A stretch of 64,000 bases of DNA from Amblyomma americanum (Eukaryota > Arthropoda > Arachnida > Ixodida > Ixodidae): NCBI RefSeq assembly GCF_052857255.1, contig NC_135497.1, positions 112,275,002 to 112,339,001 on the forward strand, given 5' to 3'. Both the position numbers and the translations under genes were made by a program. Position 1 is the first letter of the stretch; every line of letters begins with the position of its first letter. The notes beneath the pieces were generated by a model. The model saw only the letters and a program-made list of their open reading frames with translations. It ran no database searches and was not told the DNA's origin. Positions 54,485 to 64,000 of the stretch are shown in pieces.

Positions 54485-57400
54485 TTAAACAGCATCACCA
54501 TTTTCCTGCATCAGTATATAGGTGGTAGTTGTGCCGTCTTGAACTTTGTCTTCACTCGGTCCATTCACTCCTGGTGCTGCTGGCATGGCCAGTATTGTCT
54601 CATCCTCTTCATCCTGAAAAATCAATGACAGATGGAATATGCATAAGTAGTCTATTGCAGGTGATCCAGAATCAACAAAGCGAGTGCAATAAGTAAATGG
54701 GACTTACATTGAAACCAAAGCACTCCTCCATGTCTTTCTGCTTCTGTTCAAGTCGCCTGCGCGCCATCTCAGCCTCTCTCTGTGGGGCATCCATTTCTGC
54801 TTTTGTCATTCCTAACACCTCCTCACCTGCACATAAATACATAATTGTGCTGCCATGAAGCCTGCAACAACAGCAGTTTAAAAAATAACAAAAAACAAAT
54901 CAAATCTTGATGAGAAAGCAATTCTATTATCACATATTCTTTTACCACCAATATCATAGAAGTTTATCACACAATCTTTAAACCCCTCTATGTCCCTTGC
55001 GATTGAATGTTTTATGACATTCAAGTGGCTTTGAGGCACTGCCTGGGCAGCATCTCCTGTATCTAGAAAAGACAGTAATATGCCGCAGAGGTGCAGGTGT
55101 CATAAGCAAGCAATGCCATATTGTTTCTCTCACACCCTGGAGACTAGCATTCACAAGCAACATTTCTCCTTCTCCTCCTCCTTTATCAGCAAAATGTGAC
55201 AAAGTTGGCAGTCCATGTCATATGGCCTACCCTCCAGCCTTTTTTCTTGTACAGCATACTGGAGCTATGGCTCTCTGCGCGGACATGGTGAGAGTCGCAC
55301 AACATTGGCAAAAGCCCTGTACAGTAAAAGCTGCAGCATGGACAAATAAATTGCAGAGCTTGCTGTGAAAAGGATGCTGACAAAAAGACTTCTTGGGTGA
55401 AGCTGCATGAGGTGGTGTTTCAGTATGGTACAGTATGTGTGGTTAATGTCCTGAAGCAACACAGCATGTACACTACGGGGGACATGGTACTGGAAGGCTC
55501 TTGATTAATTTGGACTGTCTGGAGCCCTGACATTGCACAGCGCTGACATTGCAACGAGCGCTGACATTGCACAGCACATGCATGTCTTTTGGTGCCATCT
55601 CTGCTCACAGTCTGCTCATTCTTCCATCGCTGCGCGAAAACTTTAGGGTGGTGTCATCTGCCCTGGCCGTAGGAATGTACAGTAAGGCTAGAATAAAACG
55701 CAAGCACGGATATGCCAAGAAGAGGGCTGAGTCGGGCTGGTTGGCTCAAGTTGAATGGTATGACGAAACAGCACTGACGGACGGGACGGAAGAAGAGACA
55801 GACACATGCGCTGAGGCAAGAGGCAGAAAGGAAAGTGCCCGATGTACAAGAAATGAATCCAAGGAGAGGGCCGAGTCCGGCTGGTTGGTTCATGTTGAAT
55901 GGTACGACGAAACAGCGCTGACGGATGGGACGGCAGAAGAGAAAGACACATGCGTCTGTCTCTTCTTCCGTCCCATCCGTCAGTGCTGTTATGTCATACC
56001 ATTCAACGCATATGCCATACTTTTTTACTTACAGTAAGATATTCCTTTAAAACTGGTTGATGAATACGCACTTCGGAAGCCCTTTTACCAAGCAGCATCA
56101 GTGTCAGGCTAGCTGTAAACTTAAAAGTGCACAGGTAAGATATTTTAATTTGTTCACAGGCATGGTTTGCGTTTCATTCTGGCTTGACTGAACCTTTTAC
56201 TGCTTTAGTGCACAGCTCAAGACAGAACGGATGCCATACAACTGGTAAAACGTATACAATACACCGTGAGCCGCAACTCCTGAAACTTTGTGAGTGGAGC
56301 CATGGAACTAAAGCAATTGCAGAGTATTTGATCAGACTTTTTAAACATCACATGCCGATTTCTGATAACAATTATGGCTTGCACGTGATTGAGAGTGACA
56401 GGTTTCCAAGAATAACCTTTGGGTGTCATTCAGCAGAAGAGGGACAGTAAACACATGCACACATTGAAACCAGTAGCTTCAAGAAGTGTTTCAAGGGCTC
56501 AGGAAACCATGTGTTGCAGACAAAGTTACTATGTGGATGATAATGGTCAAGTTACTAGGTACATGACAATGGTCAATGACCAGAGACAACAATACCATTA
56601 CATCATAACCATGCAATCAAGCAGCCAGATTAAAGCTGTGCCTGTTTCCACTACAGTAAATAGTGTTGCATGACTCTACATACTACTACATCCTACTGAC
56701 AGCAGTGCGAACGCCTCCCACAAAGGAAGTTGCACTAGAAACTACTAAAAATAAAAATACTAACACTTGTATTCTCAGCATTTTTATTCTGTGACTAAAA
56801 TTTGAATTCATGGTGATACTGCTATTATGCTTCAGTATTGCACTTCTTTGCAGCTTGTAGAGAGAGAGAAATTCAACGAAAGGAAAGGTCTAGAGTACCG
56901 GTCAAGTCTTTTAACATACAATATCTTCATTCTCACATGCTCACTTATACTATCCTAACCTTTTTTGAATGCCGCACTAGACAGAAATCCTTAAAGACAA
57001 AAATTCATATTGAGAATTCACAGATCCTTTCCAAAATAACCGTGAAAAAAAGAAAACTGTAGCCACACTTATAACAATGAAGCATGTGTTTTTTTCCATG
57101 TTCCATTTTTGGAACATAGGCGTTTTCCATATACAGAATGCTAATGTTTTCTGAATTAGCTTTCATGGTCTGTGAACTGCAAATTTCTTCTTGCTATCTG
57201 AATACAATACAGTTGCTTACAATGTGTTCACAGATTATAGACATCAAATTACAAACGAAACCAATGCTTGAGTAATGCTTTCTTTCCTTGTGTGAGCTGT
57301 GCCGCACTCAGTGCTTGAGGAGCTGTGGTAGGCACGAAAGCATTTCTTTACAACTAGCGTTTACAGCATAGCTATGAGATGCACAACCCATGACCCACAC

Positions 57401-59235
57401 ACGTCTCCGTTCTGTGACATTGTGACCATCCTCTGCACGCGTCTTGCACTACCTTCTGTCTTCAGGCAGGGTACGTGCTGGGTGTTGAGGGTGGCGGTGG
57501 TGCGCAGCCACGCCCTGCATGCGCACTTTGTCTTTATCGGATAAGACACGTGGCAGTGAAATGCCCCAAACGCTTCAAAATGCTTCTGAGACCCCATAAA
57601 CACAGCTGGGAGGTCAGAGCCCAAAGACGTGCAGCGGGTCCAACATGCATAGCATGTGCACTTGGGATGCTTCCCATGAACTACAAAAACGAGTCATACG
57701 ATTAATAGAAAACTCTCCATATAGAGCCCCCTCAGCCCCACTTTTCGAAAAACATCAGATATTAACTATCACGAATATCATGAACAAAAGAGTAGCTTTG
57801 AAAATATATGATCAAATAAAAATGGACCCGGCTGGGTTCTCGCAAACTTTCTTCTTTAGAGACCACGACCATAACCTTCGGCATATGAACTGTAGAAAAG
57901 AACTAGTGCGTATGAACTACGGTACACAAACGCTAAATTATCGAATCGCTGATCTTCTAAATAAGTACCCAGGTATTATAGAAACCATTCACAACAGTCG
58001 TTCCACGAAAGCATTTAGCAAAAAGTTAACCCATTTCTTTTTGTGACATAGCAATGGCTTACTTTTTCTGCACATATCTGCCCTATATTAAAGAAAAAAG
58101 AAAAATCCATGTTTTTATTAGAAAAGAAAACCTTACTTTGGCCGGCCTAGTTAAGCTCTTCTTGCCTTTTGTTATGTTCAGTCACACCGATATTTGTATT
58201 TTATGTGCAATTCTGTGCAACAATGTTGACTCGCAAATATACTTTTTACAGCATTTCTTAATTGTGTACCTTAAATGAATATGTGGTGTTTTTTTCTTGT
58301 TTTTTCTTTTTTGATGTTTTCGTGTATAATGTTATATGCAATGTCTCTGGTGTTATGATCTGTTTTTCTTTGGTTAAACCTGCCCACTGCTCAGTGGTAG
58401 AGTGTAAAGGGGGCGGACGCTTTCGTCAGGCAACTTTTGATTGCCTTTTTGTTCGCCTCCTCGGCAACCAAGTGTTGTTGAAATAAATCTGAATCTGAAC
58501 GCACTACCTGATAACAGCCACGAATCTGTGCCCACACATTGGATAAGCAGAATGGGAAAGTGTTTATGCCACCCTGTGTAAAGTGGGACTCTAACATACC
58601 GTATTTACTCGTGTAATGAACCCACTTTTTTTCCAGAAATGTTGACATCAGCTTGCGGGGAGGGTTCATTACGCGGGAAAAAAAAAGTTTCCAACAGATT
58701 TTTTTGGAAGGGTCAAGATTTCATGCATCTCCGTTTGTCCTTCCGCCATCAACAAACGCACACGGTCAGCTAGTGTTTAGCATCGCTTGCTTTGACGAGA
58801 TCGATCCGGCAATTTTGTGCTAGCCGGGGGCGCCGGCCAATAGGCCAACAGCGGCGAGATAATGCGAACCTGCTGAACACCGGCCCTGAAGTTAAGGCGC
58901 GTGTTTTTTAGTTTCTTACTGCGAGGTTAAAAACAGGACAGTGAGGAGTGTCTAATGCGAATATTTAAGCTTTAGCTTAGAGCTCGAACGCAACGTCTTG
59001 GCACTCTGCCTCCCACCACAGACAGCAATGAGATATGAAAAAAAAAAAGCTAATTTTCTAACCAGTTGATCGAAGAACTAAAAGAAAACAGCGAAATCAA
59101 ATACTGCATGCCTAAAGGCCATTTTCTGCATGCACTATAAGCCAGGGCATTCCAAATTACCCTGATTGCTTGCAGCTGCTTCCATAGTGGCATACTTCCT
59201 TGGTCGTCCACGTGGCCTTTTCATGGGTGCAAGTG
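54485..59235 (-). CDS. AT-hook protein of unknown function, four exons
   Basis: Exons on the minus strand are 59235-59161, 55062-54946, 54826-54708 and 54613-54485 (stop TAA at 54487-54485). Acceptors TTTTTAG, TTTTCTAG, ATGTGCAG and TTTTTCAG, and donors GTAATT, GTAAAA and GTAAGT, bound them. All phases join (1, 1, 0). The joined product starts with an AT hook, KRPRGRPRK, then reads VPQSHLNVIKHSIARDIEGF, a charged helix (REAEMARRRLEQKQKDMEEC), an acidic DEEDE and a threonine-rich end. AT hooks bind the minor groove of AT-rich DNA, so a nuclear role is inferred. Starting at the ATG at 59224, it has 142 residues. Exon 1 begins after a good acceptor, so at least one more exon lies upstream, coding or not. 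Introns are 94, 119 and 4098 bases. I do not recognise the family. Confidence 0.75.
55721..56007. repeat. two tandem ~90-bp units plus one inverted unit
   Basis: GAGGGCTGAGTCGGGCTGG...ACACATGCG (55721-55811) recurs as GAGGGCCGAGTCCGGCTGG...ACACATGCG (about 55865-55954), spaced about 143 bases. The reverse complement of the second half follows at once (55955-56007), giving a near-perfect hairpin of about 55-base arms centred at about 55953. The array lies in the large intron of the AT-hook gene. Confidence 0.85.
57675..58500 (+). pseudogene. LINE 3' end (reverse transcriptase C terminus)
   Basis: The plus-strand frame to 58046 reads LQKRVIRLIENSPYRAPSAP, LFEKHQILTITNIMNKRVAL and VRMNYGTQTLNYRIADLLNK, the standard C-terminal tail of a non-LTR reverse transcriptase (LQKRAVR...PYxAHTxPLF). 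A 450-base 3' untranslated region follows, ending in AATAAA (58482-58487) and a CTGAAT repeat tail. It is 5'-truncated and lies antisense within the AT-hook gene intron. Confidence 0.85.
58598..58690. mobile_element. terminal fragment, CGTATTTACTC element
   Basis: CCGTATTTACTCGTGTAATG matches the ends at 51060 and 52584. GGGTTCATTACGCGGG, 60 bases on, is a partial inverse of it, so the terminus is itself palindromic. No opposite end was found. Confidence 0.4.
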
Positions 59236-59859
59236 CTAAAAACAAAAGCAAAAGAAATATTACTCACTCCACTCAGTAGAATGGCTGGGTTTTAGAGGTG
59301 TGAAAACATCAAATTTTTGGTTGTGAGGTGAATACATATAGAGCAGCTGACTTAGCACAGTGCCGTCGACAACGGTGCACCGAAAAACTTGATTGCAAAC
59401 TTCATAGCTGCACACCTCGGGGAAAAAAAAATTGTCCCATAATTATGCGAAGCACCCATTGCAAAACCATTCAGTTTTCACAATCGCGCTGCACACCTAC
59501 AATGAGTGGCTAATTGTTTTTTGAGAGCACAACAAACACAATCTCAGACTTGAGCCACGGCATTTCCGTGACCCCCCCCCTATTGAGAGCGGCCTCTGCC
59601 TTCGAAATACCCCGAAATACCCCCACAAAAGTGGCCACTGCCTTCGCGATTCGAAATACCCCGAAGGCTGAATGAATGGGCGGCGGCCGCAGCCTCGTGC
59701 AATGCTTGGTCAGATTAGAGCAGGGGTTGCACGCGCCCAGTAATTGAACTTGAAACAGCCTAAGCTCACTGCCTTTTTTGCCCCTGATTAATGTTTTGCT
59801 TCACTGAAAACATTGTATTTTGACTTCCTCCCCGTTGCGGTGCAATTAAAGCTCGACTG

Positions 59860-59956
59860 CTTTAGATTTTCTCGGGTGGTCGCTTATATCGAATTACCGC
59901 TTATAATGAATTTCTTGCCGTCCCGCTGACTTCGTTATAACGAGGGATTACTGTAC
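59860..59956. mobile_element. right terminus of a TA-inserting DNA element
   Basis: Reversed, the end reads CAGTAATCCCTCGTTATAAC and the next bases outward are TA. CAGT ends with TA duplications are typical of pogo/Tigger elements. I could not find the other end. Confidence 0.4.
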
Positions 59957-60383
59957 AAGTATACTTTAATCTGTGCTTGGGTGGATGTCAATGAGCAATT
60001 ACTCCCTTATTACAAAAATTATTAATTCACGCGGTGCATGCTTTCATCTGCAACATGACCTGGGTGCACTCTGGTACTGTGACGTGAGGTGGCATGGACA
60101 TGACCAAAGCATAAACCTTGGTTCAGATGCAGTAAAATATTATTGCCTGAAAACAGAACGTGGGGAGTGGTGAACTTTGAGATTTTTTAAAGTCGGTTTT
60201 TCTCGGAAAAGAGATTTGTTAGAAGAAAATTTTTCTGTTTGATTATCTGTACCATTTTCCGGGTTTTGCCGAGTCCAAACAAATCGGTTGCTCAATGTAA
60301 TAAAGTGGGAGTGAATCAAGTGGAAAATTTTTTACAACAAATGCTGTTAGCTTGAGTAAATAAATAAGAACCTTTTCATATAC

Positions 60384-60557
60384 AAAAATGCTCGCCAAAG
60401 TGTGTGCTTTTCTCTCCTGTAATAAAATCAACCATGACATGAAATTTGATGCTGTCCTTCAGCTCAACCAATGCCACCTGTGAGTGGCCTTCAGCGTGGT
60501 GTAACGCAAGATCAAATGGGAGAGGAGAGACATGCGAATCCCAACTAGTACTTCGTG
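60384..60557 (-). other. candidate upstream exon of the AT-hook gene
   Basis: A minus-strand open stretch of 174 bases lies between an acceptor-like TTTCTCTTTATAAG and a donor-like GTATATG. Its frame (FDLALHHAEGHSQVALVELK, then DSIKFHVMVDFITGEK) looks protein-like. Its end phase (1) fits the start phase of the exon at 59235. The donor is weak and no start codon is obvious, so it may be chance. Confidence 0.3.
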
Positions 60558-61128
60558 CTTATAAAGAGAAACCTTGTTATAGAGAACTGGCAAGAAATCA
60601 TAATAGTTTGAAACAACTGAAATTCTTAATATAAAATGTCGCCAAGAAACTCGCGATAGAAAAGCTAAATTTAGTCAGTGAAAGAATGGCAACAGGGAAA
60701 GACCTTATCCATAGTTTCAGCACCATTTCGAAGCCGCTCGTGGCAATGGCTGAGGCCAGAGAAAACTGAGCGGTAAACGCTAGTTGGCTTCGCTGCACCG
60801 CACCGCAACACGCGGCGGCAGTAGATCAAATGCCAGCTTGGGTGGCATCCTCGTATTACGGCAGTGCCGCATAAAAACTCGGACAGCAGGACGAAAGCCA
60901 TCGCCGTTTTCACCACCACCGCTATGCGATAGTCAACGTGAACAGAGAACGGCTGCAGGAAAGCTGTATCAAGCTTTTTTTGCCGCTATATCCTCTGTGG
61001 CACTGTTGGCAAAGCGAGATAAAATGTGAACCGTGGAACAAACGCTTGCCGCTCCATCACCAGCCACCCGTGCAGTGATGAACCAAAGCCTGCTAGAGTG
61101 GAAGCTTGGGCAAGTTGGTGACGGTTCA
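60558..61128. other. non-coding stretch
   Basis: No supportable gene. The frame 60919-60671 (-), 82 codons, was considered and has no recognisable domain or splice context. Confidence 0.4.
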
Positions 61129-61736
61129 CTTGCCACATAGCGCTAAACAGACACGGACGCAGGGAGACAAACAGGACAGGCACTAACTTACAACTGAACT
61201 TTTATCGCATGAAACCAGGCAATATAAGCACTTTTCTAACAGTGAAAAGAGGTAACACTCAAACAACGTTATCGTCGAACAACATTACGGATTAGCAGAC
61301 ATGAAATGCATTTCTTTGTCAGATAAAAACACGGAGGCGGCACTGACGCACGTACAGTAGCCGACTGGTAATTCGGAATTCGGACTTGTAGGATATTTTG
61401 GACTTCTAAGAGGCACCGTCAGTCACCCCATAGAAGCGCATACATATTTGCGACGGATATTTCGGACTTTAAAAGTCCAAAAGTTCGATTTTCCGGACTA
61501 ATTTCAGTCGCCTGTGGGCCAAAATCGGCCATCTTATCGGCTTTTCGCTGGCGCAAAAGGCGCCATCTTGGATTGCGGTGGATTTACTCTGCAGTTGGAT
61601 TGGCTTAACATACTTTCGGTACCTCATTTTTGCTAGTAGAGGTTCCTGCGAACTCTGCCACTCCGAGGTGGCAGTCGGGTTGTCATCACCATCAACTTGC
61701 TTTTGTCGACAATGTTGTCCTGGGCAGTTATCGCTT

Positions 61737-62039
61737 GGTTTTTGAGGAAAGGAAATGGCGTAGTATCTGTCTCGCATCTCGGCGGACGCCCGAATTGCGC
61801 CCTAAGGGAAGGGATAAAGGAGGGAGTGAAAGAAGTAAGGAAGAAAGAGGTGCCGTAGTGGAGAGCTCTGGAATAATTTTGACCACCTGGGGATCTTTAA
61901 CGTGCACCGACATGTCGCACAGCACACGGGCGCCTTTGCGTTTCGCCTTGGTCAAAATGGTGCCGCCGCGGTCGGGTTCGAACCCGGGTACTCCGGGTCA
62001 ATAGCCGAGCACCCTAACCACTGAGCCACCGCGGTGGGT
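61737..62039 (-). mobile_element. Ruka-type SINE, copy G
   Basis: Near full-length minus-strand copy. The head is at the right end (CCCACCGCGGTGGCTCAGTGG, GGGTTCGAACCC) and the tail at the left (GAAAGGAAATGGCG). It is nested in the Tigger-like element, so it is the youngest layer here. No clear target duplication was seen. Confidence 0.9.
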
Positions 62040-62226
62040 AAAGTTCGCCGTTTCGTCACTTGAGTTCCTTTGACCGCGTCGACCGAGTGGCGCTCCATCT
62101 TCACGTGGTTACCTCCGTCCGCCGTTTTGTGATTGCGTCCAGCAATTCCACCGCTTTGAACGAAAAGTGCCTCGTCTTTGCGTGTGTTTGACGAGCGGTG
62201 TGGTACATACTCGGGTCGTGGACAAC

Positions 62227-62278
62227 ATGGCCCCGCCGGTGCCGCCGGGTCCGTCAAAGAAGCGTGGGAAGTATTCAG
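62227..62278 (+). pseudogene. orphan first exon, Tigger/CENP-B-type N terminus
   Basis: ATG followed by 17 codons, MAPPVPPGPSKKRGKYS, runs into a consensus donor CAG/GTAAAT at 62278. A proline-rich start and KKRGKYS lead resemble the N termini of pogo/Tigger transposases just before their DNA-binding domain. No downstream exon exists within the element, so this is a remnant. Confidence 0.5.
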
Positions 62279-62693
62279 GTAAATGCCGTGACCTTGCTTC
62301 ATAGAGTGTACAGTGAAAGCACAACTTTGGCGCAAATGCAGGCGCAAATCATCGCCAGCAAATGAAATTTTCCGCAAGGTAAAATCGGTGACTTTTTTAA
62401 GCCGATTTCATCTCAATAATGTGATTTTTTTTGTACTTCACGGATTGGATTTTTCGGACTGTTCGATCATTCGGACCATTTTTGGGGTCCCTTCGTGTCC
62501 GAAAAATCGGTCGGCGACTGTATCTTGTTTCTGCGGCATTATACTGAACGCTTCTACAATTTCCCATGTAAGCTGATCTTTGTGGCAGTCAATGATAAGA
62601 GAGCTTTTAAAATCCGGATAACAACCAGGGCACTTCTTTGTTTTTCCATCTTTTTCTTTTGCGCTGATGTGGCCAGCTGACAGATGTGGCCAG

Positions 62694-63691
62694 CTGATGA
62701 CAGGTTGCGAGAACACAACAATGATATCAGGAATGGTGTCAAAGGGCATCCTGCTGGCCACATCAATGCAAAAGAAAAAGATGGAAAAACAAAGAAGTGC
62801 CCTGGTTGTTAAGGGCGGTTCACATGCAAGCGATTGAGCGACCAGCAGCTCGGCACAGTGATGCTTTTCGGAAGGTTCTGTTTCACATGCGTTGCTAAAG
62901 AGCGTTTACTGCCACTGCGAATCCCAGTGTTGCTGGCAAAGAATACGAGCTCGCGTTTGGTTCCAGTGGTTTGCAACCATCAACATGGACAATGTTCATG
63001 CATTATTTTTCCAAGATTGGTCACATTTTGTTCAGAACTAAAGAAATTTTGTTTGTTAAATATCGATTACTTCATATTCTGATGCCAATAATATCATTCT
63101 CTTAAGTTCGTACGTGCGTGTCGGAAGCACGTGTAGTAAACAAACATGGTCTTTCCCGCGCGAATCCTCTTCTTGTCACGTCACTTTTCCGCCGTGCAGT
63201 CATTGGTCAGAGGGCGGAGCTATCGCGCTGTCGCTGCGAAAATTTCCAACTTGTTGGAACCCCTTTGCTCTGGCCAGCTGAGCCGCCGCGACGGGTCAAA
63301 ACAAGTTTTTATGTCGCGGCGACAGGATTCGCTGGCATTTTCGCTAGCATGTGAAACAGGCTTTATCCGGATTTTAAAAGCTCTCTTATCATTGACTGCC
63401 ACAAAGATAAGCTTACACGGGAAATTATAGAGACGTTCAATATAATGTCGCCAAAAGAAGAAATGTGCGTCAGTACTGCCTCTGTTTTTTTTTTATCTGA
63501 CAAAGAAATGCATTTCATGTCTGCTAATCCGTAATGTTGTTCGACGATAACATTGTTTGAGTGTTACCTCTTTTTCACTGTTAAGAAAGTGCTGATATTG
63601 CCTGGTTTCATGCAATAAAAGTTCAGTTGTAAGTTAGCGCCCGTCCTGTTTGTCTCCCTGCGTCCGTGTCTGTTTAGCGCTATGTGGCAAG
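62694..63691 (+). pseudogene. Penelope-like 3' end, plus arm of inverted pair
   Basis: The plus strand reads RLREHNNDIRNGVKGHPAGH and then KEKDGKTKKCPGC before an insertion at 62812. After it come PDFKSSLIIDCHKDKLTREI, IETFNIMSPKEEMCVSTASV and LSDKEMHFMSANP, followed by a stop at about 63534. The C-terminal frame is open, unlike that of the minus arm. The untranslated tail runs to the word TATGTGGCAAG at 63691, where the similarity to the other arm ends. Confidence 0.82.
62812..63362. mobile_element. Harbinger-like MITE, TTA TSD
   Basis: 551 bases bounded by AGGGCGGTTCACATGCAAGCG and, reversed, AGCCTGTTTCACATGCTAGCG (17 of 22 terminal bases agree). TTA flanks it at 62809-62811 and 63363-63365. 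A 3-base TTA duplication is typical of PIF/Harbinger. There is no transposase. The minus arm at 62619-62621 shows the uninterrupted site. Confidence 0.85.
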
Positions 63692-63779
63692 CAAAGCCTG
63701 CCAATGCCATCATACTGAGCACAGCCCGTCGCTCAGCAGTTCGGTATATCCGCTTTATAGCAAAGCTCTTTCGACATAT

Positions 63780-64000
63780 TGTGACGAAGACGAAGCTGGC
63801 AGTGGCGTGGGACGGAGCGCTCGCGCTAGGCCAGCGGCCATTAAAATCATCTCACTGCCATCGTTCATCGCCGCCTCATTCTTCAGTTGGTCACCACATA
63901 ACATTTGATGTAAGGTGCGGAGTTCATGCCCATACTGGTCCTGGATCTTCGGCGCATGCGTCGGCCGTGAGTTCTTGGCCTCCGTTGCCTGGCCGTGCCC
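63780..64000 (+). mobile_element. start of a short-LTR retrotransposon (cut by window end)
   Basis: TGTGACGAAGACGAAG to CACCACATAACA (63780-63903) has LTR boundaries TG and CA and an ATTAAA signal at about 63840. The following bases look like the leader before gag. At 124 bases the LTR is unusually short. The internal region lies beyond the window, so the family (Ty3/gypsy is likely) is not proven. Confidence 0.5.

Larger units (their letters stand above)
61355..62520 (+). mobile_element. Tigger/pogo-like non-autonomous element, TA TSD
   Basis: The terminal inverted repeats CAGTAGCCGACTGGTAATTC (left) and CAGTCGCCGACCGATTTTTC (right, reversed) agree at 18 of 23 bases. TA lies outside each end (61353-61354, 62521-62522). 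Length is 1166 bases including a SINE. The only coding trace is a first exon at 62227-62278. CAGT ends and TA duplication fit the pogo/Tigger branch of Tc1/mariner. Confidence 0.85.
61129..62688 (-). pseudogene. Penelope-like 3' end, minus arm of inverted pair
   Basis: On the minus strand 62680-62521 reads KEKDGKTKKCPGCYPDFKSS and then IIDCHKDQLTWEIVEAFSIM, the endonuclease C terminus of a Penelope-like element. It is interrupted at 62520 by a Tigger-like element and resumes at 61354 through the untranslated tail to 61129. The plus arm at 62694-63691 is its inverted partner and lacks this insertion. Confidence 0.8.

Noticed and set aside
55549..56037. 162-codon repeat-protein gene (+) with two AESGWL units
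   Set aside because: The internal protein repeat is just the tandem DNA repeat read in frame, and it ends in the inverted unit.
60671..60919. upstream exon of the AT-hook gene encoding an 82-residue peptide (-)
   Set aside because: No splice sites in the required phase and no domain; the 60557-60384 candidate fits better.

Overview
The window is nuclear DNA of an arthropod, most likely a hard tick (Ixodidae). The evidence is at least five copies or large pieces of a tRNA-headed SINE that I recognise as the tick Ruka type. Around them are dense remnants of LINEs, Penelope-like elements, Ty3/gypsy elements, hAT, Tigger/pogo-like and Harbinger-like elements and fold-back MITEs. Genes are sparse. 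I find no bacterial operons, CRISPR arrays or intact tRNA/rRNA genes. No sequence search could be run, so all family names rest on motifs I recognise.

Three host genes can be supported. At 17735-19600 (+) a single open frame of 621 codons encodes the condensin II kleisin NCAPH2. Its 3' end is duplicated in tandem just downstream, and only the second copy has a canonical poly(A) signal. At 39719-41020 (+) an intronless 433-codon frame encodes N-acetylglucosaminyltransferase I (MGAT1), with its EDD metal motif and WDDW motif, a CpG-rich 5' region and a poly(A) signal. At 59235-54485 (-) four exons with consensus splice sites and matching phases encode a small AT-hook protein of unknown function. 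A further upstream exon is possible at 60557-60384. These genes act in different processes (mitotic chromosome architecture, Golgi N-glycan maturation, probably chromatin) and show no sign of working together.

Layout: 1-17 kb is non-coding DNA with MITEs, a long fold-back element and two LINE RNase H fragments. 17.7-20.2 kb is NCAPH2 and its duplicated tail. 20-31 kb holds an inverted-repeat pair, a broken ZMYM1-like/hAT coding region (28807-25918, -) and quiet AT-rich DNA. 31-39 kb holds a Penelope-like 3' end with a hammerhead-like core, a second MITE copy, a solo LTR and a degenerate LINE (39112-36313, -). 39.3-41.3 kb is MGAT1. 42-52.6 kb is a stack of nested elements: fold-back DNA, a satellite-like array, a gypsy pol relic and a LINE broken by SINEs with readable target-site duplications. 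52.6-60.6 kb is the AT-hook gene and its 4.1-kb intron. 61.1-63.7 kb is an inverted pair of Penelope-like 3' ends. Each arm is interrupted by a different DNA transposon, and each arm preserves the empty site of the other's insertion. The window ends in the start of a short-LTR retrotransposon.

I found no clearly new biological system. The most informative observations are the reciprocal empty sites at 61-63.7 kb, the duplicated NCAPH2 tail, the hammerhead-like core in the Penelope-like tail and the unrecognised AT-hook gene.
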